A DNA stretch of 64,000 bases from positions 2,580,580 through 2,644,579 of the forward strand of contig NZ_KE150413.1 of the NCBI RefSeq assembly GCF_000411255.1, written 5' to 3'. Position 1 is the stretch's first letter, and every line of letters starts with the position of its first letter. The notes under the pieces were generated by a model. That model had not been told where the DNA came from, did no database searches, and saw only the letters and a list, made by a program, of their open reading frames with translations. The DNA is from Paenibacillus sp. HGH0039. Lineage in GTDB: Bacteria; Bacillota; Bacilli; Paenibacillales; NBRC-103111. Position numbers and translations under genes: made by a program. Shown here in pieces: positions 42,186-50,711 of the stretch.

Positions 42186-42858
42186 GGTCGCTCCATTCCT
42201 CTGATTGCTTCCGACTTGATTTAAAATGATGGGTTGCGTTTGTTTCCGCTGAAGGTACTCCGCTTTCTATCGTCCGGCTCAAGCTTTGGGACTGCCGGTA
42301 ACCCGCGGGTGTATAACCGGTTTTCTTTTTAAACAGCGTAATGAAATAGGAGGTGTTCGGAATACCGACTTTAGATCCGATGTCGGACACTGATAGCTGT
42401 GAATTCCCAAGCAGATTTTTGGCATTCTCGATACGAATGTGCTGAAGGTATTCCAGCGGAGTCATTCCTTTAATTCGCTTGAACGTACGCTGCAGATGAT
42501 AAGGACTGCCGTGGCAGATTTCCGAGAAGGTTCTGAGCGTCAGCGGTTGTTTGTAGTGGTTGTCCGCGTAATGGGCGATTTGTTCGATCCAGTCGTCTTC
42601 GGGAAGGCGCCTGCCGGTCGGTTTGCATCTTTTGCACGGACGAAATTGGGCCTGCAGGGCTTGTTCGGCATCTTGGAATATGCAGGTGTTTTCTCGTTTC
42701 GGTTCTTTTGATTTGCAAGAGGGACGGCAAAAAATGCCGGTTGTTTTCACCCCGTAAAAAAAGATGCCGTCGTAAGAAGAATCATTGCTGATAATGGCCT
42801 GCCATTTATCGGCTGAAGGACTATCCAATTTTGCCGCTTTCCAAAACCGCTCTGACAT
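42154..42858 (-). CDS. adaA: AdaA-type methylphosphotriester-DNA methyltransferase and transcriptional activator
   Basis: The 234-residue protein has the Ada zinc domain: GVKTTGIFCRPSCKSKEP followed by FRPCKRCKP, four cysteines of which the first accepts methyl groups from DNA phosphotriesters. An AraC helix-turn-helix domain follows (FSEICHGSPYHLQRTF and SDIGSKVGIPNTSYFITLF). In Bacillus, AdaA activates adaptive-response genes (adaB, alkA) when methylated. Here no alkyltransferase or glycosylase gene is adjacent; the partner is a radical SAM gene overlapping its 3' end. ATG 42858 follows GGAGG by 11 bases; a GTG at 42870 abuts that site. Confidence 0.9.
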   Translation of the reverse strand: MSERFWKAAKLDSPSADKWQAIISNDSSYDGIFFYGVKTTGIFCRPSCKSKEPKRENTCIFQDAEQALQAQFRPCKRCKPTGRRLPEDDWIEQIAHYADNHYKQPLTLRTFSEICHGSPYHLQRTFKRIKGMTPLEYLQHIRIENAKNLLGNSQLSVSDIGSKVGIPNTSYFITLFKKKTGYTPAGYRQSQSLSRTIESGVPSAETNATHHFKSSRKQSEEWSDHEIGIPVYNA

Positions 42859-43097
42859 AGCTGGAAACACCTCCTTTTACTTATCCATTATACCTCTAAA
42901 GTGAACGTATGTACGTATAAATGAATGAGACAGCAACATATCGCTAAACCGAGTTACCACACAGAACCTGCTATACATAACTTCACTAACTAAAAGCGCA
43001 ATTTAAGAGAAATGCTTCCGTGAAGCCCATGCTACAATAAAAGCAACCGGAAGAATTTTTCGGAAAAACACAATAGATGACGTGGAGGTATTTCTTG

Positions 43098-43514
43098 ATG
43101 GCAACTAAAGCGGATAAAATTTTTGTGAATTTACCGGTTAAAAATTTGGACAAATCGGTACAATTTTTCACGGCGCTAGGTTTTGAATTCAATGCTCAAT
43201 TTACGGATGAGAACGCAACCTGCATGGTTGTCAGCGATAGCATTTTTGTGATGCTGTTGGTTGAGGATTTCTTCAAAACGTTTACGAATAAGGAAATTGC
43301 CGATACGGGAAAAAGTGCCGAAGTCATTGTGGCCTTATCTGCGGACAGCAAAGAGCAGGTGGACGAGATTGTAAACAAGGCGCTGGAAGCGGGGGGAAGT
43401 CCGATGAATGATAAAGTGGACCATGGCTTTATGTACACGTGGAGCTTCCGGGATATCGACGGTCATCATTGGGAATTTATCTATATGGATGAGAGTGCGG
43501 TTGCCCAGGGATAA
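43098..43514 (+). CDS. VOC-family glyoxalase-like protein
   Basis: The 138-residue protein is a VOC fold of the type listed as glyoxalase/extradiol dioxygenase-like: IFVNLPVKNLDKSVQFFTAL at the start, and FRDIDGHHWEFIYMD with the metal-binding His and Glu at the end. The reaction is unknown. ATG 43098 follows GGAGG by nine bases, better than the earlier in-frame start at 43077. A terminator follows. Confidence 0.87.
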   Translation: MATKADKIFVNLPVKNLDKSVQFFTALGFEFNAQFTDENATCMVVSDSIFVMLLVEDFFKTFTNKEIADTGKSAEVIVALSADSKEQVDEIVNKALEAGGSPMNDKVDHGFMYTWSFRDIDGHHWEFIYMDESAVAQG

Positions 43515-43554
43515 GGTGCCGATACGGGAAATAAAGGAAACAGAATTTCTTCTG

Positions 43555-43583
43555 AAAGAGCCGCGGCAAGCGCGGTTCTTTTT
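43555..43583 (+). terminator. Intrinsic terminator of the VOC gene
   Basis: AAAGAGCCGCG and CGCGGTTCTTTTT form the stem. Confidence 0.8.
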
Positions 43584-43720
43584 GTTTGGCTGGAAAGGGT
43601 TGGATCATGAAGCGTGCGCCAAGCCTTCACAAAGTTTCTGACTTTACAAATCGGGTATATTACCATATAAAATCATTCATTCTAACGGATTTGTTTCTAT
43701 ACACCAGGGGAGGACAAGCG

Positions 43721-44557
43721 ATGAAGTGGCAGGGAAGAAGAGGAAGTTCAAACGTGGAAGACCGGAGGGGAGTGGGCGGCAAAACGCTCGTCGGAGGCGG
43801 AATCGGCGGGATCATTATCGTGCTCCTTATGACTCTGCTTGGGGGAAATCCCGGCGATCTGCTGAGTGATCTGACGGGCGCAGGCTCCGGATCAAACGCG
43901 CCGTACGAGGAAACGCAGCAGGAGAAGGAACTTTCTCAGTTTGTCTCTGTTGTCCTGGCCGATACGGAAGACGTGTGGACCACCCAGTTTAAGGAGCGAG
44001 GCCTTGTTTATGAGAAGCCGACGCTTGTTCTGTACACGGACCGGGTGCAATCGGCCTGCGGCACGGCCGGTTCGTCAACGGGACCGTTTTATTGCCCGGG
44101 TGACCGGAAGTTATACATCGATCTAAGCTTCTATAACGAGCTTAAGCAGGAGTTTAAAGCGCCGGGAGACTTTGCCATGGCCTACGTAATCGCTCATGAA
44201 GTCGGACATCATGTGCAGACACTGCTCGGGACATCCGATAAGATTATGCCGCTTCGCCAGAAGATGAGTGAAGCGGAATTCAATAAATATCTGGTCCGTT
44301 TTGAGCTGCAGGCCGATTATTTCGCCGGCGTCTGGGCGCATCATGCCAAAGGGATGGATGTGCTTGAAGAAGGGGAGCTGGAGGAAGCGTTAACGGCCGC
44401 CAGTGCGGTCGGGGATGATACGATTCAGAAAAGAGCGCGCGGCTACGTGGTTCCCGAAAGCTTTACGCACGGCACATCGGAACAAAGAAAATCCTGGTTC
44501 AGCAAAGGCTATCAATCGGGAAGAATAGAAGACGGAGATACTTTTTCAAGCAAGTAA
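43721..44557 (+). CDS. Membrane-anchored neutral zinc metallopeptidase (YpfJ family)
   Basis: The 278-residue protein begins with the family start MKWQGRRGSSNVEDRRG, then a single membrane helix (VGGGIGGIIIVLLMTLLG). The extracellular domain has HEVGHHVQ, the HExxH zinc-binding and catalytic motif, and RFELQADYFAGVWAHH with the third ligand. The family (PF04228) is widespread, with substrates unknown. ATG 43721 follows GGGGAGGA; the frame opens earlier at 43586 without support. It appears to be a single gene. Confidence 0.9.
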   Translation: MKWQGRRGSSNVEDRRGVGGKTLVGGGIGGIIIVLLMTLLGGNPGDLLSDLTGAGSGSNAPYEETQQEKELSQFVSVVLADTEDVWTTQFKERGLVYEKPTLVLYTDRVQSACGTAGSSTGPFYCPGDRKLYIDLSFYNELKQEFKAPGDFAMAYVIAHEVGHHVQTLLGTSDKIMPLRQKMSEAEFNKYLVRFELQADYFAGVWAHHAKGMDVLEEGELEEALTAASAVGDDTIQKRARGYVVPESFTHGTSEQRKSWFSKGYQSGRIEDGDTFSSK

Positions 44558-44657
44558 AATACGAAAAATATCCAGAATCATTCATAGAAAAAGAAATATC
44601 CGTCACCCGGCGGAACTTTTTATTTTTACGATCCACAAAGTTCCAAAGAACGGAATC

Positions 44658-44687
44658 GCATGATTCTCTCCGATTAGAGACATATTA
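44658..44687 (+). promoter_or_regulatory. Sigma-G/sigma-F type promoter of pdaA
   Basis: GCATG (44658-44662), an 18-base spacer and CATATTA (44681-44687) match the forespore sigma consensus (GHATR and CATnHTA). It is 36 bases before pdaA, which is sigma-G dependent in Bacillus subtilis. Confidence 0.65.
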
Positions 44688-44722
44688 CCAATGCATTAAA
44701 GTTATGAAAACGGAGGCGAATC

Positions 44723-45508
44723 ATGAAAAGGGTGACGATCGTTTTTGCTTTATTGACAATTCTCATCACGGTGTTTCCTTTAGATACCTTGGCAGCCGAT
44801 GGGGGGAATAAGACATATCACTTCGGATTCAAAAAGAGCAAACAAGGGAAGCCTGCCTCCATTGATGAAGAAGGATTCAAAAGTATTTTGGAGAAACATG
44901 ATGCGGTTTTTCTGGGGGATACCGGCAAAAAAGAACTTTATCTAACTTTCGATAACGGGTATGAAAACGGATGTACGCCCAAAATACTCGATGTATTAAA
45001 AGCGAAGCAGGTGCCCGCGGCTTTTTTCGTAACCGGTCATTTTGTCGAGGATAAGCCCGAATTGGTTAAACGAATGACGTCCGAAGGTCATCTTATCGGC
45101 AACCATTCCTGGAGTCATCCGGACATGTCCCGAATTTCCGACGAGAAAATAAAGACCGAGCTGGACCGGGTCAAAAATGCCGTCGTCAATCTGACGGGGG
45201 TGCAGACGATGTCTTTCATGCGTCCGCCCCGCGGAATTTTCAGCGACCGGGTTTTAGAGGTCAGCAAACAACACGGGTACACCAACGTATTTTGGTCGGT
45301 TGCTTATAAAGACTGGGACGTCAAAGATCAAAAGGGCTGGAAATATGCCTACGATAAAGTCATTGCCCAGCTTCATCCGGGCGCGGTCATCCTGCTGCAC
45401 TCCATTTCAAAGGACAATACGGATGCCTTGGACAAAATTATCGATGAAGCCAAAAAGCAGGGGTATGAGTTCAAGAGTCTGGAAAACTTAAACCAAAAGA
45501 CGGAATAA
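44723..45508 (+). CDS. pdaA: Peptidoglycan N-acetylmuramic acid deacetylase PdaA
   Basis: The 261-residue precursor has a signal peptide ending near DTLAA. The CE4 NodB domain carries TFDNGYENG (with the PdaA-specific Asn), HSWSHPD (zinc ligands), RPPRG and LHSI. This is the set of PdaA, which deacetylates muramic acid so that muramic delta-lactam forms in the spore cortex, needed for germination. It acts in the intermembrane space of the forespore. GGAGG lies before the ATG. The forespore-type promoter and the gene itself imply a spore-former. Confidence 0.92.
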   Translation: MKRVTIVFALLTILITVFPLDTLAADGGNKTYHFGFKKSKQGKPASIDEEGFKSILEKHDAVFLGDTGKKELYLTFDNGYENGCTPKILDVLKAKQVPAAFFVTGHFVEDKPELVKRMTSEGHLIGNHSWSHPDMSRISDEKIKTELDRVKNAVVNLTGVQTMSFMRPPRGIFSDRVLEVSKQHGYTNVFWSVAYKDWDVKDQKGWKYAYDKVIAQLHPGAVILLHSISKDNTDALDKIIDEAKKQGYEFKSLENLNQKTE

Positions 45509-45534
45509 ATGAGTGAAACCGGGGGGGCACTCAG

Positions 45535-45582
45535 AACAACGAAAAACCAGGCAGCGTTCCGTTGCCCGGTTTTTCGTTGTTC
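45535..45582. terminator. Bidirectional terminator after pdaA
   Basis: AACAACGAAAAACC and GGTTTTTCGTTGTT form a long stem between convergent genes. Confidence 0.85.
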
Positions 45583-45617
45583 TGAGGCCGGAAGCAGGCC
45601 CTTAAGGAGGCATGTTC

Positions 45618-46700
45618 TTACGGATTCGTAATAACCACCGTTTGGGACGAAGGTTCCCACTTTACAACGGCACCGAGTGCTTCGCTGATGAACCGAACCG
45701 GAACCATCGTGTGTTCGTTCACGAGCTGCGCAGGCACTTCTAGTACTTTGCTCGCGCCATTAACGGTAGCGCTTTTAGTACCGATTTTCAAATAGATCGT
45801 GGTGCCGCCTTTTTGGGCTGTAACGGATTGCTCCTTCTCGTTCCATATGATGTTTGCGCCGAGCTTTTCAAAAATAGCTCTTAACGGCACCAACGTATTG
45901 CCTTCTACGATTACCGGCGGCTGCGCGAACCGTTGTGTTTGACCGTCGATGGTTACCTGGATCTCATCAGACTTTTTAGTTATCGACTCGAAGTCAAATA
46001 CATCGGGAGTAATTTCCGGTGACACTTTTATAGCGCTAACGACGGTTTCAAAACCGCTTTCAGACGGTTTAGCCGCCTGTTCTTTAAGCAGCATACCGGT
46101 TTCCGTATCAAACCATTGTTCTCTGGCCGGTGTAACTACAGGCGTCGATATCTCATCGCCTGCTTGATCGGTAAACTTGAGAACTGTTTTCTTGCTTTTA
46201 CCTGAAAGGTGGTAAGCTTGTCGGCCTAAAATGGTTTCTTCTCCTTGATAAGCGGGATCTTCCGTATCCGTCAGGAATGTTTCAAGGCGCATTTTTGAAA
46301 GTTTAGAGTAGCTGTTAAATTCCATGCCATTCAGTTTGATCTTGCTTGTTTTGTTTCCTTCGGCCATATAAGAAAGGCCGTCGTCTCCGTTAACGAGGAG
46401 GGTGTTCAGCGTTTTTTCGGCCATATCATAGCTGGTTTCCAGCCTGTACCGGGCATTCGGAGCATCCTCCCAGGATTTGTACCAGACAATGCTGCTCTTT
46501 CCGCCATCGAAATGACGGATTTCCTTCCATTCGACGTAAACGGGGCCCGGGGCCTTTTGCCTGATTTCTTTTGCCACTTGTTCCAGCGTTAGTGCGTGGG
46601 GAGCGGGTTCTTTTGATTCTGCCCCCGCATGAACGGGAAGAGCCGCGGCAAGGATCAATAGCCCGAATCCGGCAGAAATCCATTTTCTGTTTTTTAACAT
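45618..46700 (-). CDS. Secreted protein with LolA-like and copper-amine-oxidase N-terminal (stalk) domains
   Basis: The 360-residue precursor has a signal peptide ending near VHAGA. The middle, residues 40-245, resembles the LolA/LppX fold of sigma-factor regulators and lipoprotein carriers (WYKSWEDAPNARYRLETSYD, TPAREQWFDTETGMLLKEQ). The last 110 residues are a stalk domain (PPVIVEGNTLVPLRAIFEKLG, then HTMVPVRFISEALGAVVKW), very common in Paenibacillus cell-surface proteins. A structural or envelope-sensing role is likely; no catalytic residues are seen. It is convergent with pdaA. Confidence 0.83.
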   Translation of the reverse strand: MLKNRKWISAGFGLLILAAALPVHAGAESKEPAPHALTLEQVAKEIRQKAPGPVYVEWKEIRHFDGGKSSIVWYKSWEDAPNARYRLETSYDMAEKTLNTLLVNGDDGLSYMAEGNKTSKIKLNGMEFNSYSKLSKMRLETFLTDTEDPAYQGEETILGRQAYHLSGKSKKTVLKFTDQAGDEISTPVVTPAREQWFDTETGMLLKEQAAKPSESGFETVVSAIKVSPEITPDVFDFESITKKSDEIQVTIDGQTQRFAQPPVIVEGNTLVPLRAIFEKLGANIIWNEKEQSVTAQKGGTTIYLKIGTKSATVNGASKVLEVPAQLVNEHTMVPVRFISEALGAVVKWEPSSQTVVITNP

Positions 46701-46906
46701 GATAGTGTACCAACCCTTTCAATTTTTATCTTCATACATATAGTCGATCCGGAGGGAGACTCAGGTTCAATTTATTTTCAACTCACAAGTCGGTATTAAA
46801 TGTTAACTGGCATCTGCGAGCGCTGATAGCAGGAAAGTTTGGGATCTAGCCGGACAGGCGAACGGCTGCATTCCCTGACTGGCGACAAGAATACGGATGC
46901 ATGCAG

Positions 46907-46932
46907 AGACACTTCGTTCAGACGAAGTGTCT
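46907..46932. promoter_or_regulatory. Perfect 11-4-11 inverted repeat before the SDR gene
   Basis: AGACACTTCGT and ACGAAGTGTCT enclose TCAG. It is followed by few T residues, so it is more likely an operator than a terminator. It lies 69 bases before the SDR start. Confidence 0.5.
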
Positions 46933-47000
46933 TAGTTTATGTAGACCGCTTGAAGAGGAGATCCTCTAATCCAAACAAGATGAAGAAGGAGAGAGTGCAG

Positions 47001-47741
47001 ATGAGAGGGAAAGTCGCCATTATAACAGGTTCGAGCCGGGGAATCGGTGCCGCAGCGGCGAAGCTGCTTGCCGGCCGCGGAGCCAAAGTCATCGTCAATT
47101 ATGCGAGCAATGCTTCGGCTGCGGAGGACGTCGTTGCTTCCATACGGGAAAACGGAGGAGAAGCTGCGGCTTTGCAAGCGGATGCCCGAAATGCGGAGCA
47201 GATGAACGGGCTCGTGTCGGAAACGGTATCCCGCTTCGGGACGGTAGACATTCTGGTTCACAACGCCGGTATGAATTTTGTCCAGAAGTCCTTCGAAGAT
47301 ATGTCCTGGGAGGAGTTTATCCAGAAAACGAACGACGAGCTTCAGGCCGCTTTCGTTTCGACCAAGGCCGTACTGCCTTTTATGAAAAAGCAAAAGTCCG
47401 GGAAGCTCGTTTATGTGTCCAGCGGATTGAGCAATCATTCGGCTCCGCTGTTCATATCGCACGGCACCTCTAAGGGAGCCTTAAACAGCTTTGCCCGTTA
47501 TATCGCCCGGGAGTTCGGCGGCGCGGGGATTACCGCCAATATCGTATCGCCCGGTATGGTGGAAACGGATGCGACCGCGTCGATACCGGAAGCGTTTAAA
47601 CAGCAGCAGGCGGCGTATTTACCGCTCGGAAGAATCGGCCGGCCGGAGGATATCGCCCGGGCGATCGCTTTTTACGCCAGCGAAGACAGCTCTTATTTGA
47701 CAGGCACTTACCTGTCTGTCAGCGGGGGCGGGGAAATGTAG
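47001..47741 (+). CDS. Short-chain dehydrogenase/reductase with His in place of the catalytic Tyr
   Basis: The 246-residue protein is a classical SDR: cofactor motif TGSSRGIGAAAAKLL at the start, LVHNAGMNF, the serine in YVSSGLSN, and C-terminal SPGMVETDAT and LTGTYLSVSGG. At the YxxxK position it reads HGTSK: His154 and Lys158 with serine 141. The usual tyrosine is the acid/base, so activity may be altered or the protein may use another substrate. ATG 47001 follows AAGGAGAGAG; the frame opens at 46839 without a site. A perfect inverted repeat lies upstream. The gene is convergent with oleate hydratase. Confidence 0.88.
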   Translation: MRGKVAIITGSSRGIGAAAAKLLAGRGAKVIVNYASNASAAEDVVASIRENGGEAAALQADARNAEQMNGLVSETVSRFGTVDILVHNAGMNFVQKSFEDMSWEEFIQKTNDELQAAFVSTKAVLPFMKKQKSGKLVYVSSGLSNHSAPLFISHGTSKGALNSFARYIAREFGGAGITANIVSPGMVETDATASIPEAFKQQQAAYLPLGRIGRPEDIARAIAFYASEDSSYLTGTYLSVSGGGEM

Positions 47742-47753
47742 CGGGCACCCCGA

Positions 47754-47785
47754 AAAGCCCCCGCCGTTCCGGCGGGAGCTTCTCG
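47754..47785. terminator. Hairpin between SDR and oleate hydratase genes
   Basis: CCCCCGCCG and CGGCGGGAG form a strong GC stem between convergent genes; a T run is absent, so termination is uncertain. Confidence 0.4.
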
Positions 47786-47792
47786 GGACAAG

Positions 47793-49394
47793 CTATTTGA
47801 CCATCGTCACCAACGAATCGAAAAGCACCTTCGCATGACGGTTCCCGTGGTACATCCCGGGAATCTTTTTGTCGATATCGAGCAGCGTATAGACGGCCGT
47901 TTGCGCCGTTCTCACGGAATATTCCACCGTAAACACGACATCGTCGGGGATTTCGGTATATTGCCCGATAAATGCGAAATTTCCCGAGCCATCCGGCACA
48001 ACTTGCGGACGGTCCCCCTCTTCGCGGGGCATGAACTGGCTCGTGATGAACGGCATCATGCAGGGAATGCAAATGGAGCTTTCCAGCATTTCCGGCAGTT
48101 TTTCCGACAGTTTCAGATGGGACAACAGCTCCGTTAAAATGTCCTCTCCCGTACATTCGGACATTTTCTTCGGTACGAAATCACCCGGTTTGTCCGGGAA
48201 AAGGCCGTAGCCCCAGAATACCTGAACATCTTCCGGCTGGTTGCGGAAATGCGGCTGGTGCGCAAGTACGACAGACATCAGCCAGTTGGAATCTTTAAAG
48301 GTAACGAGCGCGCCCGTTCCCGCTTTGTTGCCGGAGAAGTTTTCCATGAAGTCGAAAAACATCGGGTCCTTGCAGGTGACCGTAAAGGATGCCCATTTGG
48401 ACTCGGGGATATGATCGTCGAATGCGGACGGATTGCCGGAGCCCGGCAGCTTCGCGGCAATTTTTTCCCACAGCCCGAACGAAGGTCCTTTTCCGCCCAG
48501 TTTAGGTGGAGACGTCATCGAACCGAGATCCGAGCTTTCCGTCATGGAGCCGTTCGTGAAGAACACGAGATCGTCCGGGTTCACCTCGATCGAGCCGGTA
48601 TTCCCGTCTTTAACGACCTGGATGCGGCCCGCAACTACCGGGCTTTTCCCCGTGGGATCCGGCTTAAAATCCAGATCGGTTACGCGCGTCTTTCTTTCGT
48701 ACCGGACGCCCTGGCTTTCCAGCCATCGCTGGATTGGAAGCACGATCGAATCGAATTGATTGTAAGGCGTGCGGGCGACACCGGCCAGTGTGTGGATGCG
48801 GGGAAACTCGTGCATAAACCGGATCATGTATCTTTTGAACTCCACCAAGCTGTGCCATGGCTGGAAAGCGAACATCGTCGCCCACATAAACCAGAAATTC
48901 GTTTCAAAAAATTCGGGTTCGAACCATTCGTTAATTTTTTGCTTGCCGAGCTGCTCTTCCGATGTGACAAGCAGCTTGCCGATATCCAGACGGTCTTTAT
49001 TGGAAAAGAGCATATGCTCCACGTCGACAATATTCCGGTCTTTATCGACGAGGCGTGCCTGTGCATGGGTCGGATATTTTTCCGTAAAGGCGTAGATGTC
49101 GTCTTTGACGGATTTGCCGGGCGAATCGATCGAAGGAATGGAATCCAGAAGCTCCCACGTGCATTCGTAAGTCGGTTCGTTCAGCATCCGTCCTCCCCGG
49201 ATCACATAACCTTGCCGCTCGTCACCGCTTCCGTCCAAAGATCCGCCGTTGACCGGACGGTCTTCCAAGATATGAATCCGTTCGCCGGCCCAGCCGCCGT
49301 CCCGGATCAGAAAAACGGCTCCAGCCAGGGAAGCGATGCCGCCTCCTATGAAATAAGCATGGTTGTTTGTCTCTTTACGCGTATTCACTCTCAT
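47793..49394 (-). CDS. ohyA: Oleate hydratase (FAD-dependent fatty acid hydratase)
   Basis: The 533-residue protein is a myosin-cross-reactive-antigen family enzyme. FAD is bound by YFIGGGIASLAGAVFLIRDGG and EDRPVNGGSLDGSG. The substrate loop RMLNEPTYECTWELL contains the conserved glutamate that activates water. It adds water to the cis-9 double bond of oleic and related acids, producing 10-hydroxy fatty acids; this detoxifies antimicrobial unsaturated fatty acids. The first ATG with upstream GAGGAGCTG is used. It is convergent with the SDR gene, which could act on hydroxy fatty acids, though this is inference. Confidence 0.93.
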   Translation of the reverse strand: MRVNTRKETNNHAYFIGGGIASLAGAVFLIRDGGWAGERIHILEDRPVNGGSLDGSGDERQGYVIRGGRMLNEPTYECTWELLDSIPSIDSPGKSVKDDIYAFTEKYPTHAQARLVDKDRNIVDVEHMLFSNKDRLDIGKLLVTSEEQLGKQKINEWFEPEFFETNFWFMWATMFAFQPWHSLVEFKRYMIRFMHEFPRIHTLAGVARTPYNQFDSIVLPIQRWLESQGVRYERKTRVTDLDFKPDPTGKSPVVAGRIQVVKDGNTGSIEVNPDDLVFFTNGSMTESSDLGSMTSPPKLGGKGPSFGLWEKIAAKLPGSGNPSAFDDHIPESKWASFTVTCKDPMFFDFMENFSGNKAGTGALVTFKDSNWLMSVVLAHQPHFRNQPEDVQVFWGYGLFPDKPGDFVPKKMSECTGEDILTELLSHLKLSEKLPEMLESSICIPCMMPFITSQFMPREEGDRPQVVPDGSGNFAFIGQYTEIPDDVVFTVEYSVRTAQTAVYTLLDIDKKIPGMYHGNRHAKVLFDSLVTMVK

Positions 49395-49499
49395 CAGCTC
49401 CTCTCCCTAATTACTTGGACACAGGGCGGAGAGGAATAAACTAGACAATTTCCGGGTTTTGTCGTACCCAATAAGCCGGAGCCGCAATAACAGCGGAGT

Positions 49500-50711
49500 T
49501 TACAATCCGGCTGCCGTCCTCTTCTTTCCGTTTTCCGTTTGCCGCGCGCGAAATCCTAAGCCCGCAAATCCGGCCAGCAAACAAAGCGCGCCTCCCGTAA
49601 TAAACATGACCGGAAACGAGAAGGAAGAAGCGACAGGTCCCATGGCTAAAGCTCCTAGCGAAAATCCGAGATCGGCGGCCCCGATAAAAAGACCGATCAG
49701 TAGCCCCCGCGCAAAATGCGGAACGGAGAAAGACACGTAGGTCAGCAGCGCCGGGTACAGCAGAGCGAACGCGATGCCGTTAAAAACAGCCGCAGCCGCC
49801 AGCGCGGAGGGTGACAGGCTGGTTCCCAGAATCAGCGAGCCGAGGCTTGCCAAAGCGAGAGCGGGGAACAGAATCCGGCCCGGAAAGCTCCCGTCGGAAG
49901 GAATATACTTCCGGCCCGCAAACCGCGTCAAGACCAGCACAAGTGTCTGAATGAGGAAATAAAGCTCGGCAAATTTCAGACCTTGTTTCTCCAGATACAA
50001 GGGCAGAAAGGTGAAAATGGCGCCGTTGGCGACCGAGGCGAGAAGCATAACGGCGGAGGAGAGAAGCAGGGTCCGGCTTTTCCATACGCCTTTCCGGGAA
50101 AGAGGACTGGCTGCCGGATCATCCGGAATTTCTGCCGGGGGCGCAGCGGCTGACGACTTCATTTGCCTGGAAAGAGACAGACCGAATAAGAATATTCCCG
50201 TACTCATCATAAACAACGAACCGAAAATCCATATCATCGGCAGCCAGTCTTTCAGAAGCAGTGCGATGGTAGGCCCGAATGTCGAGGGGATCATGGTCGC
50301 CAGAGAATAAAGGGACAAGCCCTGCGCTCTCATCTTCTCGGAAAGCAGGTCCATCGTGATAATCTCCATGGCCGTGGAAAAGAAAGCGGCTACGATGCCT
50401 TGAACCGCCCGGACCAGACCGAAAAGCCACAGATTCGGAATGAAATAGCCCGCTAAAGAAACGGTGAAAAGAAGCAGCGCGAGCACAAACACTTTCCGGG
50501 TCCCGTACCGGTCGATAACGGTTCCGGCAATGGGTCTGCAGATCATGGAGGCGAACATCGTCGTCCCCATGATAAGACCGATTTCCATTTCGCCGGCACC
50601 GGCCGTGATGGCATAGAAGGGAAGAATCATCAGCACCATGTAGACAATGCAGTAAAACAGAATCGTAACCGCATACACTTGCAGAGAGCGGAAGGAATAC
50701 GGATTATCCAT
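49500..50711 (-). CDS. MFS exporter paired with SbnA-like synthase
   Basis: The 403-residue protein has twelve membrane helices and the loop DRYGTRK after helix 2. It resembles small-molecule exporters of the CntE/SbnD class that secrete metallophores. Its start codon overlaps the 3' end of the SbnA-like gene by eight bases, so the two are translationally coupled. That context supports export of a diaminopropionate-derived metallophore or related amino acid product (inference). The C-terminus is basic and cytosolic. A 100-base gap separates it from oleate hydratase, which has its own ribosome binding site. Confidence 0.85.
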   Translation of the reverse strand: MDNPYSFRSLQVYAVTILFYCIVYMVLMILPFYAITAGAGEMEIGLIMGTTMFASMICRPIAGTVIDRYGTRKVFVLALLLFTVSLAGYFIPNLWLFGLVRAVQGIVAAFFSTAMEIITMDLLSEKMRAQGLSLYSLATMIPSTFGPTIALLLKDWLPMIWIFGSLFMMSTGIFLFGLSLSRQMKSSAAAPPAEIPDDPAASPLSRKGVWKSRTLLLSSAVMLLASVANGAIFTFLPLYLEKQGLKFAELYFLIQTLVLVLTRFAGRKYIPSDGSFPGRILFPALALASLGSLILGTSLSPSALAAAAVFNGIAFALLYPALLTYVSFSVPHFARGLLIGLFIGAADLGFSLGALAMGPVASSFSFPVMFITGGALCLLAGFAGLGFRARQTENGKKRTAAGL

